Source: Schleiferiaceae bacterium
Lineage (GTDB): Bacteria > Bacteroidota > Bacteroidia > Flavobacteriales > Schleiferiaceae
Reading direction: 5' to 3'
Length of the DNA: 64,000 bases
NCBI GenBank assembly: GCA_029254375.1
Contig: JAQWXR010000030.1
Location: 1-64,000 of the forward strand
This document shows positions 27,243 through 34,795 of this stretch, one piece after another. The notes under the pieces were generated by a model. It was given only the letters and a program-made list of their open reading frames with translations, was not told the origin of the DNA and ran no database searches. The translations under genes and the position numbers were made by a program. How positions within the stretch are numbered: the stretch's first letter is position 1; each line of letters opens with the position of its first letter.

Positions 27243-27992
27243 ATGAATATCAATTCGAACAAATACACGTATGTCTTCGCGGTGGTCATGGTGGTCCTCG
27301 TGGCAACCCTGCTCTCTATTGCTGCGACGTCCTTGAAACCCTTTCAAGACAAGAACGTTGAACTCGAGAAGAAGTCCGACATCCTTCGCTCCATTGGGAT
27401 TGAAGGTGAGGATGTCGAAAGTCTTTTTGACCAATACATCCAAGAGCAGTTGGTCATTCAAAATGGCGAAGCCATCGAATCTGAGATCACGGCATTTGAT
27501 ATCGACATGGCATCGGCTGTCGCGCTTGCAGCGGATAAGCGTCAGGTACCTCTTTTCAAAGCAGCAGTTGAAGGAAACACCTACTATGTTCTGCCCGTTC
27601 GTGGCAAAGGACTTTGGGGTCCCATCTGGGGCTATGTGGCCCTGAAGGGCGATGGCAATACCATCTTAGGTGCCACTTTTGGTCACAAAACAGAAACTCC
27701 CGGTTTGGGCGCGGAAATCGCTACGCCCATCTTCCAGGATCAGTTCCCAGGGAAGAAACTCTTCACTACGACCTATGAAGGTATCGAAGTCCGCAAAGGG
27801 GATGCTTCCGGGGATCAGCAGGTAGACGGAATCTCCGGTGGAACCATCACATCTGTCGGGGTTCAAGACATGATCTCTGATTGCTTGAAGCCCTACAAAC
27901 CCTATTTAATGAGCATCGCCGATGCTGCTTTAGTCCCTGCAGTTCAACTGGCGCCTATTGTTGATTCCACTCTAATTACGGCTGCGTTATGA
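27243..27992 (+). CDS. nqrC: Na+-translocating NADH:quinone reductase subunit C
   Basis: NqrC carries a second covalent FMN on the periplasmic side. The 249-residue protein has one N-terminal membrane segment (YVFAVVMVVLVATLLSIAATSL), then a periplasmic FMN-binding domain. The ApbE target motif is DGISGGTITSVGVQDM near residue 198. GLWGPIWGYVAL and FGHKTETPGLGAEI are family signatures. The stop overlaps nqrD by ATGA. The C-terminal 20 residues, rich in Ala, Val and Pro, extend beyond the conserved domain. Confidence 0.95.
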   Translation: MNINSNKYTYVFAVVMVVLVATLLSIAATSLKPFQDKNVELEKKSDILRSIGIEGEDVESLFDQYIQEQLVIQNGEAIESEITAFDIDMASAVALAADKRQVPLFKAAVEGNTYYVLPVRGKGLWGPIWGYVALKGDGNTILGATFGHKTETPGLGAEIATPIFQDQFPGKKLFTTTYEGIEVRKGDASGDQQVDGISGGTITSVGVQDMISDCLKPYKPYLMSIADAALVPAVQLAPIVDSTLITAAL

Positions 27993-28651
27993 GCAATGAA
28001 CAGAAACCCGCACAAGAAGGATTGTTCTCTAAGAAGAACCGCCGTCTTCTGATCGACCCAATGAACGCCAATAACCCAGTTACCGTTCAGGTATTGGGAA
28101 TTTGTAGTGCTTTAGCGATCACCGTCAAATTGAAGCCCGCCATCGTCATGGGCTTGTCCGTGATCGTGGTAACTACGATGGCGAACTTGATCACCTCCTT
28201 GATGCGCAATATGATTCCGAATCGTATCCGTATCATCGTCCAGCTTGTCGTGGTAGCCGCCTTGGTTATCCTCGTGGACCAGGTACTTAAGGCCTTCGTA
28301 TATGACGTATCCAAGCAGCTGTCCGTATTTGTGGGCCTGATCATCACCAACTGTATCATCATGGGTCGAATTGAGGCCTTCTCTCTCGGGAATACCCCGT
28401 GGAAGTCGGTACTTGACGGTTTGGGTAATGGTGCGGCCTATGGCGGCATCCTGATTATTGTCGCTTTCTTCCGAGAATTGCTCGGAAACGGGACACTATT
28501 GGACTACCCAGTGGTCGAATGGATGGGATTGTACGATGTGGGTTACAAGAACAACGGAATGATGTTGTTGCCTCCCATGGCCTTGATTGTGGTGGCCATG
28601 ATCATCTGGGTGCAACGCGCCAAGACTCCTTCATTGATTGAAAAAGACTAA
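27989..28651 (+). CDS. nqrD: Na+-translocating NADH:quinone reductase subunit D
   Basis: NqrD is an integral membrane subunit that pairs with NqrE around the intramembrane iron centre. The 220-residue protein has six hydrophobic segments. The two cysteines that are cluster ligands in the family are visible in GICSALAITVKLKPA near residue 37 and TNCIIMGRIEAFSLGN near residue 119. The start overlaps nqrC by four bases, with nqrE 12 bases downstream. Confidence 0.95.
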   Translation: MSNEQKPAQEGLFSKKNRRLLIDPMNANNPVTVQVLGICSALAITVKLKPAIVMGLSVIVVTTMANLITSLMRNMIPNRIRIIVQLVVVAALVILVDQVLKAFVYDVSKQLSVFVGLIITNCIIMGRIEAFSLGNTPWKSVLDGLGNGAAYGGILIIVAFFRELLGNGTLLDYPVVEWMGLYDVGYKNNGMMLLPPMALIVVAMIIWVQRAKTPSLIEKD

Positions 28652-28663
28652 GCCATAGAAGCC

Positions 28664-29281
28664 ATGCAAGATTTACTCAACATTTTTGTCAAGAGCATCT
28701 TTATTGACAACATGATTTTTGCCTACTTCCTAGGCATGTGTTCGTACTTGGCCGTTTCCAAAACGGTAAAGACGGCCATGGGCCTTGGATTGGCCGTGAC
28801 CTTTGTATTGACCATCACATTGCCGGTGAACTATCTCTTGGAGACCAAGGTTCTAAAGCAAGGAGCACTAGCTTGGCTAGATCCTTCTTTTGCTGATCTG
28901 GATTTGAGCTTCCTAAGCTTCATCATGTTTATCGCCGTGATTGCGGCCATGGTCCAATTGGTAGAAATGGTTGTAGAAAAATTTGCTCCTGCATTGTACT
29001 CTGCCTTGGGAATCTTCTTGCCTCTAATCGCGGTCAACTGTTCCATTTTGGGCGGTTCTCTTTTCATGCAAGAGCGTGCCTATGCGAACATTGGCCAAGC
29101 TACGGTGTTTGGATTTGGGTCGGGTATTGGTTGGTTGTTGGCGATTGTGGCCATCGCAGCCATTCGCGAGCGATTGAAGTATAGCCATGTGCCTGCCCCA
29201 TTGCGCGGTCTTGGTATCACGTTTATCATTACTGGCTTGATGGGCATGGCCTTTATGAGCTTCATGGGAATTAAACTCTAA
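28664..29281 (+). CDS. nqrE: Na+-translocating NADH:quinone reductase subunit E
   Basis: NqrE is the inverted structural partner of NqrD. The 205-residue protein has six hydrophobic segments and the two matching cysteines in [14 protein letters not shown] near residue 26 and [18 protein letters not shown] near residue 126. With NqrD these hold a single iron or small cluster in the membrane. It sits 12 bases after nqrD and 15 before nqrF. Confidence 0.95.
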   Translation: MQDLLNIFVKSIFIDNMIFAYFLGMCSYLAVSKTVKTAMGLGLAVTFVLTITLPVNYLLETKVLKQGALAWLDPSFADLDLSFLSFIMFIAVIAAMVQLVEMVVEKFAPALYSALGIFLPLIAVNCSILGGSLFMQERAYANIGQATVFGFGSGIGWLLAIVAIAAIRERLKYSHVPAPLRGLGITFIITGLMGMAFMSFMGIKL

Positions 29282-29296
29282 TTTGACATAGAAACT

Positions 29297-30604
29297 ATGT
29301 TTTTAGCTGCTTCATCTACGGTTCTTCTGCTGAGCATTCTGGTGTTCACCTTGGTTATTTTGGCTTTGGTTACCATTTTATTGCAAGCCAAAGCCCGTCT
29401 GAGCCCATCGGGCCCTGTTAAACTTGAAATCAATGGTGACACCGTTGAGGTGGAATCTGGAAGTACGCTTCTTGGCACCTTGAGCAACCAAAAAATCTTC
29501 CTTCCCTCAGCCTGTGGCGGAGGCGGTACCTGCGGAATGTGTAAGTGCCAAATCATGGATGGCGGTGGTGAAATTTTACCCACCGAAACCGGATTCTTTA
29601 ATCGCAAGCAAATTGCTGACAACTGGCGCTTGGGATGCCAAGTGAAGGTGAAGAATGACATGAAGGTTAAAGTACCTGATGAGATTTTTGGCATCAAGAA
29701 GTGGGAGTGCGAAGTGGTTTCGAACTACAACGTGGCCTCCTTCATTAAAGAATTCGTCGTGAAATTGCCCGAAGGAGAAAGTCTCGATTTTCTTGCAGGC
29801 GGATACATTCAGGTGGATGTTCCATCTATCGATGTCGACTTCAAGAATATGGACGTCACAGCCCATCCGCGCTTGGGCAAGAAGCCGGATGAATTCCAAT
29901 CTGAATGGGACAAATTTGGCCTTTGGAATCTCAAGATGAGCAATCCAGAGCCTCTTTTCCGTGCCTATTCCATGGCCAACCACCCAGCGGAAGGCAACAT
30001 CATCATGTTAAACATCCGTATTGCGACCCCACCATGGGATCGCTCCAAAAATGCTTGGATGGACGTCAACCCTGGCGTATGTTCTTCTTACGTGTTTGAT
30101 TTGAAACCTGGAGACAAGGTGACGATTTCAGGGCCTTATGGCGAGTTCCACATTAAGGATACGGAGTCAGAGATGATTTACATCGGCGGTGGCGCAGGTA
30201 TGGCCCCCATGCGTTCGCATTTATTCCACTTGTTTCACACCTTGAAGACAGGCCGAAAAGTATCCTATTGGTACGGTGGTCGCTCACGTCGCGAGCTGTT
30301 CTACATCGATGACTTTTTGAACATCGAGAAGGAATTCCCCAACTTTAAGTTCAATATGGTACTTTCTGAGCCTCTACCCGAGGACAATTGGACCGCTAAA
30401 TCTAGCATGGATGATTCAGGCGACGGTTTCGTAGGCTTCGTACACCAGGCCTTGATTGACAACTATCTGTCTAAGCACGATTCACCCGAAGATATTGAGT
30501 ACTATTTCTGTGGCCCGCCCATGATGAATGCAGCGGTATTGAAGATGGTCGATGATCTTGGAGTTCCACCAGAAAATGTCGCCTTTGATGACTTTGGAGG
30601 CTAA
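29297..30604 (+). CDS. nqrF: Na+-translocating NADH:quinone reductase subunit F
   Basis: NqrF is the NADH entry subunit. The 435-residue protein has an N-terminal membrane segment (residues 8-30), a [2Fe-2S] domain with [15 protein letters not shown] near residue 75 and LGCQ for the fourth Cys, then FAD- and NADH-binding domains with RAYSMANHP near residue 225, [15 protein letters not shown] near residue 296 and [13 protein letters not shown] near the end. It ends the structural operon. A strong hairpin begins 13 bases after its stop, within the overlapping apbE reading frame. Confidence 0.95.
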   Translation: MFLAASSTVLLLSILVFTLVILALVTILLQAKARLSPSGPVKLEINGDTVEVESGSTLLGTLSNQKIFLPSACGGGGTCGMCKCQIMDGGGEILPTETGFFNRKQIADNWRLGCQVKVKNDMKVKVPDEIFGIKKWECEVVSNYNVASFIKEFVVKLPEGESLDFLAGGYIQVDVPSIDVDFKNMDVTAHPRLGKKPDEFQSEWDKFGLWNLKMSNPEPLFRAYSMANHPAEGNIIMLNIRIATPPWDRSKNAWMDVNPGVCSSYVFDLKPGDKVTISGPYGEFHIKDTESEMIYIGGGAGMAPMRSHLFHLFHTLKTGRKVSYWYGGRSRRELFYIDDFLNIEKEFPNFKFNMVLSEPLPEDNWTAKSSMDDSGDGFVGFVHQALIDNYLSKHDSPEDIEYYFCGPPMMNAAVLKMVDDLGVPPENVAFDDFGG

Positions 30605-31625
30605 ATTTTTAAAAGAAAAAAAAGCGGCTTTGGCCGCTTTTTTTGGCGCCTTGTTGTCGATAGTTGGGTGTCAAAGTTCAGAGAATGCCCTCTACTTTGA
30701 AGGTCAAGCACAAGCAACCACCTTCCACATCACTGTATATGGCGATGCAAATGTTGAGGTGGATGATATTCATCGATGGTTGGCCGACTACAACCATGTG
30801 GCTTCCCCTTGGGACAGCGCCTCGCTGATTTCTGCATTAAATGGACCTGGGATGCTAGCCCCGGACCATCCTTACTTATGCGAAATGTTGAAACTTGGCC
30901 GGGAGCTTTACCACCTGACAGACGGGGTTTTGGATCCCACCTTGGGCCCCATAATTGAAGCCTGGGGCTTCGGGGTCGGGCCTGCTACCCTGAGTCCAGG
31001 GGATACTGCGGGGCTTAGCCAAGTCATGTTGGCTGTAGGCGATACAGCGTGGTTCCGATTGGCAAATGATTGTACGGGGCATTCTGCCATCAAAATGTAC
31101 CTAGAACGGCAGGATATGGAGCTGAATTTCATGAGCTTCTCCCAAGGCCATTCCGTGGATATTGTTGTGGATTCCCTGAAAGCCCGCGGGGCCACGGCGG
31201 CCTTCGTAGAAATAGGAGGGGAGTTGCGTACGTTTGGCGTCAAGCCGAATGGAACGCCTTATGCAGTCGGTATTGAATTGCCCCAAGAAGGAAAGACTTC
31301 AGGTTTTGCCTACACCTTGACCATCGAAGAACGAGCCCTGGCCACCAGCGGAAACTACCGGAATTTCAGAGTAGATGCCCGCACCGGCGGGCACTACGGG
31401 CACACTTTGGATGCTAGAACGGGTTGGCCGATTAAGACGGATGTCCTGAGTGCAACCATGCTTGGCCCTACGTGTGCCACCGCCGATGGAATGGCCACTG
31501 CGGCGATGGCGATGGGACTCGAAAAAACGAAACAGTGGCTTAGTATGCACCCAGAATGGGATGCCCTGCTAATCTACGGTAATGAAAAGGATGGCCTGCA
31601 GGTCTGGTCTTCGTTGGACTTGTGA
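30588..31625 (+). CDS. apbE: FAD:protein FMN transferase (ApbE) lipoprotein
   Basis: ApbE attaches FMN covalently to Thr in the SG(A/G)T motifs of NqrB and NqrC outside the inner membrane. The protein of about 345 residues has a lipoprotein signal ending in LLSIVGC (lipid-modified Cys28) and family motifs [12 protein letters not shown] near residue 212, [25 protein letters not shown] and [16 protein letters not shown] with the metal-binding Asp. I chose the ATG at 30588, which overlaps nqrF by 17 bases, because it gives a normal signal peptide. The terminator-like hairpin at 30617-30644 lies inside this reading frame and encodes residues 11-19, so expression may be set by read-through. Confidence 0.9.
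   Translation: MTLEAKFLKEKKAALAAFFGALLSIVGCQSSENALYFEGQAQATTFHITVYGDANVEVDDIHRWLADYNHVASPWDSASLISALNGPGMLAPDHPYLCEMLKLGRELYHLTDGVLDPTLGPIIEAWGFGVGPATLSPGDTAGLSQVMLAVGDTAWFRLANDCTGHSAIKMYLERQDMELNFMSFSQGHSVDIVVDSLKARGATAAFVEIGGELRTFGVKPNGTPYAVGIELPQEGKTSGFAYTLTIEERALATSGNYRNFRVDARTGGHYGHTLDARTGWPIKTDVLSATMLGPTCATADGMATAAMAMGLEKTKQWLSMHPEWDALLIYGNEKDGLQVWSSLDL
30617..30644 (+). terminator. Intrinsic terminator after nqrF, inside the apbE 5' coding region
   Basis: A perfect 12-bp inverted repeat, seven A then GCGGC paired with GCCGC then seven T, encloses the loop TTTG. It has the exact form of an intrinsic terminator and sits 13 bases after the nqrF stop. The same bases encode KKAALAAFF of the ApbE signal peptide. 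It probably reduces, rather than blocks, apbE expression. Confidence 0.75.
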
Positions 31626-31713
31626 TGGAGTAGAAGGGTCAAAGGCCCCAAGGAATTAATGCCAAAAGAGAATAAACGTTAAAGTAGCCTTAAACCCCTG
31701 GGCTATTAAACCT

Positions 31714-31926
31714 TTACTCCTCCGCGCCTTCCTTCTGGCATTGCTGTTCGGGAAGTGCTCCGCAGAGAGAACAAGCATCCCCATCCTTGTTTAAAAATGG
31801 AGAATTGGAAGCGCAGGTTCCGGCGAATTCACCATCTTTTTTGGCCCATATTTTCACCGCCATTCCAAGCAGGCCGAGGCCCAAAAGCACGACGGCGACT
31901 AGAATGAGTTTTAGCGATACAATCAT
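31714..31926 (-). CDS. Small Cys-rich membrane protein, NqrM-like candidate
   Basis: This 70-residue protein has one N-terminal membrane helix (about residues 4-26), then four cysteines: C38 in FAGTCAS, C52 and C55 in ACSLC, and C63. NqrM (DUF539), needed to insert the iron centre between NqrD and NqrE, has the same plan: one membrane helix, a G-S/T-C motif just after it, and further paired cysteines. Placement beside nqrABCDEF-apbE, although on the opposite strand, supports the link. Similar Bacteroidota proteins are usually annotated only as membrane or secreted protein. The NqrM role is inference. The start is fixed by a TACCTTTG box 4 bases upstream. Confidence 0.6.
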   Translation of the reverse strand: MIVSLKLILVAVVLLGLGLLGMAVKIWAKKDGEFAGTCASNSPFLNKDGDACSLCGALPEQQCQKEGAEE

Positions 31927-31930
31927 AAGA

Positions 31931-31938
31931 CAAAGGTA
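31931..31938 (-). promoter_or_regulatory. Candidate -7 box of the NqrM-like gene
   Basis: The minus strand reads TACCTTTG, a full match, ending 4 bases before the ATG at 31926, in the 45-base gap after murB. Confidence 0.6.
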
Positions 31939-31971
31939 GGGTCAAAGCTCAAATCCGCAAGGTGATTCAGA

Positions 31972-32991
31972 TCACCCGATAAGGTTAACTTCAGCCTCTA
32001 AGTCGATTCCGAAAAGTTCTGAGACACTGGCTTGCACGTGTTGTGCATATGCCCAAATTTCCGGACCGCTTGCCCCCCCATAATTCACCAAAACAAGGGC
32101 TTGCCGGGCGTGCATTCCCACATTGCCTACACGCTTTCCCTTCCAACCAGCTTGTTCAATTAGCCAACCGGCAGCGACCTTCACTGTGCCATTGGCCTGA
32201 GGGTACTGGGGGATCTCCGGATAACGCTGAGCCAATGCGCTGACTTGAGCCGAAGGGAGGGCGGGGTTTTTGAAAAAACTCCCTGAATTTCCCAAAACTT
32301 TTGGATCCGGAAGTTTGCTTTGTCGGATGGCCATGACCGCATCCGAAATGCTTTCCACGGAAGGCTGCAGACCCCGAGATGACAATTCTTCCTGGATGGC
32401 TCCGTAGGTGGTTTGAAAAGTGTGATTTCGCTTGGTCAAGCGGAAGGTCACTGAGAGAATCACTCCTTGGCCTTTAAGTCGATTTTTGAAGACACTATCT
32501 CGGTAGCTAAAGCCACAATCCACCGCATCCATGGGATGAATTTCACCATTTTCCCAGTCAAAAAAACGCAGGCAATCAAAGGAATCGGATAATTCTACCC
32601 CATAGGCTCCTATGTTTTGGACGGGTGCGGCGCCCACAAGTCCAGGAATAAGTGAAAGATTCTGAAGGCCGCTCCAATCCTTCCCTACACAGAATCGAAC
32701 CGTTTCATGCCATGATTCCCCAGCAGCGACCTCCAACCACACGTGGTCTTCCGTTTCGCGAATGACTTTCCGACCTTTCCACGCAATCCGAGCCGTAGTC
32801 CCCGGGACATCGGCGCATAAGAGCATGTTGCTGCCTCCGCCTAGAAGCAATCGTTGTTGCCTCAAACCTTCAGGATGCTGCGCATAGTGAGCTACATCGG
32901 CTTCTGTTTCCAAATGCACTAAGCGCTCCGCCTTGGCATCAATGCCAAAGGTGTTGTAAGGGGCCAGTGAGACATTTGATTCCCAGATCAT
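31972..32991 (-). CDS. murB: UDP-N-acetylmuramate dehydrogenase MurB
   Basis: MurB reduces UDP-GlcNAc-enolpyruvate to UDP-MurNAc with NADPH and FAD, a cytoplasmic step of peptidoglycan synthesis. The 339-residue protein has the N-terminal NTFGIDAKAERLV, the FAD site LLGGGSNML near residue 48, LSLIPGLVGAAPVQNIGAYG near residue 112, CGFSYRDSVFK and GNSGSFFKNP with the catalytic Ser, plus a C-terminal substrate-binding domain. This is the longer type I (E. coli-like) form. The start overlaps the aminotransferase stop by ATGA. Confidence 0.95.
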   Translation of the reverse strand: MIWESNVSLAPYNTFGIDAKAERLVHLETEADVAHYAQHPEGLRQQRLLLGGGSNMLLCADVPGTTARIAWKGRKVIRETEDHVWLEVAAGESWHETVRFCVGKDWSGLQNLSLIPGLVGAAPVQNIGAYGVELSDSFDCLRFFDWENGEIHPMDAVDCGFSYRDSVFKNRLKGQGVILSVTFRLTKRNHTFQTTYGAIQEELSSRGLQPSVESISDAVMAIRQSKLPDPKVLGNSGSFFKNPALPSAQVSALAQRYPEIPQYPQANGTVKVAAGWLIEQAGWKGKRVGNVGMHARQALVLVNYGGASGPEIWAYAQHVQASVSELFGIDLEAEVNLIG

Positions 32992-34184
32992 GTGCGATGC
33001 GGGTATGCTTTTAGTCCGGCCTCCAGGGCATTCATGGCGCGCTCTAATTGATCAACCTCCACGACATAGGCGATTCGCACTTGCTGCTTGCCATGTGCGG
33101 CGTGGGTATAGAAGCCTGAGGCAGGAGCCATCATGACGGTTTCACCCTCGTGTTCAAAGGATTCAAGTATCCATTGGCAGAAGTGGTCTGCATCTTGGAC
33201 GGGCAATTTAGCCACCGCATAAAAGGCGCCAGATGGTTTAGGGCAGAAAACGCCTGGGATGGCATTCAAACGTCCAATGACATAGTCTCTTCGGCTGCAG
33301 TATTCCTTATTTACTTCGACAAAATAGCTATCGGGCGTTTCAAGGGCCGCTTCGGCTGCGATTTGCTCAAATGTTGGTGGGGAGAGTCTAGCCTGAGCAA
33401 ACTTCATGGCTGCGGCCATAAAGGCTTCGTTTTTGGATGCCAGCAAGCCAATGCGCGCGCCACACATACTGTAGCGCTTTGATACGGAATCAATTAGGAC
33501 GGCATGCTGATCCATGCCTTCTAAATTGAGCACAGAGGTATGTGTGGCGCCATCGTAGGTAAACTCCCGATATACTTCATCGGCTACCACATACAAATCA
33601 TGCTTTAAGGCCATGTCGCGCACTTGCTCCAATTCGCTGCGGTCGTAGAGTTTTCCCGTTGGATTTCCGGGATTGCACAAGAGAATGGCTTTCGTCTTAG
33701 GAGTGATCAATGCCTCAAGGTCTGACATGGGAGGGAGGGCGAAGCCATCTTCAATCCGGCATGGCACAGGAACTACAACGGCTCCAGTTGAGGTGGCAAA
33801 ACCCAAGTAATTGGCGTAGTAAGGCTCAGGAATGATGATTTCGTCGCCTGGATCAACGATGCTACCCATGGCGATAGCTAGGGCTTCAGATCCTCCAGTG
33901 GTGACAATCATATCGGAGGTGCTCAGCGCGATGCCATGCTTTTGATAATAGCCGACGAGTTTCGCTCGGTAACTCTCAAAGCCCGCAGAATGCGAGTAGG
34001 CGAGCACTGTGACTTCATGCCGTTTCAGTGCTTCCATGGCCACAACGGGACTTGGAATGTCTGGCTGGCCGATGTTGAGGAAGTGAACTTTTACTCCCTT
34101 TTTTTGGGCGCCTTCGGCATAGGGAACCAATTTTCGAATAGGGGAGGCAGGCATGGACTGTCCGCGGGAAGAGACGTTGGGCAT
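32988..34184 (-). CDS. Class I/II PLP-dependent aminotransferase
   Basis: This 398-residue fold-type I aminotransferase is of the aspartate-aminotransferase group. The PLP lysine is in DSVSKRYSMCGARIG near residue 235, where the usual F/Y-S-K-x-x-x-M-x-G-x-R-x-G frame is recognisable. LLCNPGNPTGKLYDR near residue 165 and VADEVYREFTYDG near residue 195 carry conserved cofactor contacts. N-terminal HFLNIGQPDIPSP is the class start. Substrates (aspartate, aromatic or branched-chain amino acids) cannot be told apart here. It is coupled by ATGA to murB downstream. Confidence 0.9.
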   Translation of the reverse strand: MPNVSSRGQSMPASPIRKLVPYAEGAQKKGVKVHFLNIGQPDIPSPVVAMEALKRHEVTVLAYSHSAGFESYRAKLVGYYQKHGIALSTSDMIVTTGGSEALAIAMGSIVDPGDEIIIPEPYYANYLGFATSTGAVVVPVPCRIEDGFALPPMSDLEALITPKTKAILLCNPGNPTGKLYDRSELEQVRDMALKHDLYVVADEVYREFTYDGATHTSVLNLEGMDQHAVLIDSVSKRYSMCGARIGLLASKNEAFMAAAMKFAQARLSPPTFEQIAAEAALETPDSYFVEVNKEYCSRRDYVIGRLNAIPGVFCPKPSGAFYAVAKLPVQDADHFCQWILESFEHEGETVMMAPASGFYTHAAHGKQQVRIAYVVEVDQLERAMNALEAGLKAYPHRT

Positions 34185-34188
34185 GGCA

Positions 34189-34196
34189 CAAATTTC
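34189..34196 (-). promoter_or_regulatory. Possible -7 box of aminotransferase-murB
   Basis: The minus strand reads GAAATTTG, one base off TAnnTTTG, 4 bases before the ATG at 34184. It directly follows the terminator of the DUF1573 gene. Confidence 0.35.
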
Positions 34197-34203
34197 AACA
34201 AAA

Positions 34204-34227
34204 AACCCGCTGCTTTCGCAGCGGGTT
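34204..34227 (-). terminator. Intrinsic terminator of the DUF1573 gene
   Basis: A perfect 10-bp stem AACCCGCTGC/GCAGCGGGTT with a 4-base loop is followed on the minus strand by a run of T. It lies 27 bases after the stop of the DUF1573 gene and just before the next promoter box. Confidence 0.85.
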
Positions 34228-34254
34228 TAATCGATTCAATGGGATAGTGACGAT

Positions 34255-34701
34255 TTACTTAGAAACCTTAGACGTTCCCGTTGTCGTATTTACGGGAGTC
34301 GTGTTCGCTGCGGCAGGCGCAAGAATTTCTCCCTTGATGGTCAAGACCTCTGTGGCATTGGCTGCGTTACTCTGAACAGTTACCGTCTTTTGGAAACGAC
34401 CAACACGACGGGTGTCATACTTGACCTTGATGGCGGCAGTAGCCCCTGGAGCGATCGGAGTGCGGGGCCATTGTGGCACAGTGCATCCGCATGAACCTAC
34501 ACAGTTAGAGATAATCAAAGGCTCTTTACCGTTGTTCTTGAAGGTGAATTCACGCTCTCCATTCGCGTCTTTTTCTAGTTTGCCATAATCAATGGTCTTG
34601 TTCTCAAACGTGATGTTCGCGGCATTAGGATTGGCTTCTTGGGCGAGCATAGCCAGGCTGGAAGCAAATGCCAGTGCGGCGGTGGCGAGGAATTTATTCA
34701 T
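34255..34701 (-). CDS. DUF1573-domain exported protein
   Basis: This 148-residue secreted protein has an N-terminal signal peptide (LATAALAFASSLAMLAQ) and one DUF1573 domain, an Ig-like fold common in Bacteroidota. Conserved features are IDYGKLEKDANGEREFTFKN near residue 37 and the Cys-containing SNCVGSCGCTVPQWP near residue 65. A low-complexity Ala/Thr tail follows. Function in the family is not established. It is a single-gene unit: own promoter-like box with a leader of about 30 bases, own terminator. Confidence 0.88.
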   Translation of the reverse strand: MNKFLATAALAFASSLAMLAQEANPNAANITFENKTIDYGKLEKDANGEREFTFKNNGKEPLIISNCVGSCGCTVPQWPRTPIAPGATAAIKVKYDTRRVGRFQKTVTVQSNAANATEVLTIKGEILAPAAANTTPVNTTTGTSKVSK

Positions 34702-34735
34702 GGTTTTAGGCTTGAATTTTGTTTGTCTACGACGG

Positions 34736-34743
34736 CAAATGTA
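34736..34743 (-). promoter_or_regulatory. Candidate -7 box of the DUF1573 gene
   Basis: The minus strand reads TACATTTG, a full match, 34 bases before the ATG at 34701. Unlike most boxes here it leaves a normal leader of about 30 bases. Confidence 0.5.
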
Positions 34744-34781
34744 ACCGCCAATTTGGATACGGCAAAAAAAGTGCCAACTCC

Positions 34782-34789
34782 TACCTTTG
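34782..34789 (+). promoter_or_regulatory. Candidate -7 box of valS
   Basis: TACCTTTG ends 6 bases before the ATG at 34796. The in-frame ATG at 34787 overlaps the box, which argues for 34796 as the start. Confidence 0.6.
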
Positions 34790-34795
34790 TGCTCT

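Noticed and set aside
31690-31712. Short inverted repeat TAGCC/GGCTA after apbE as a terminator
   Set aside because: Only a 5-bp stem with an 11-base loop and no T-tract; too weak to call.
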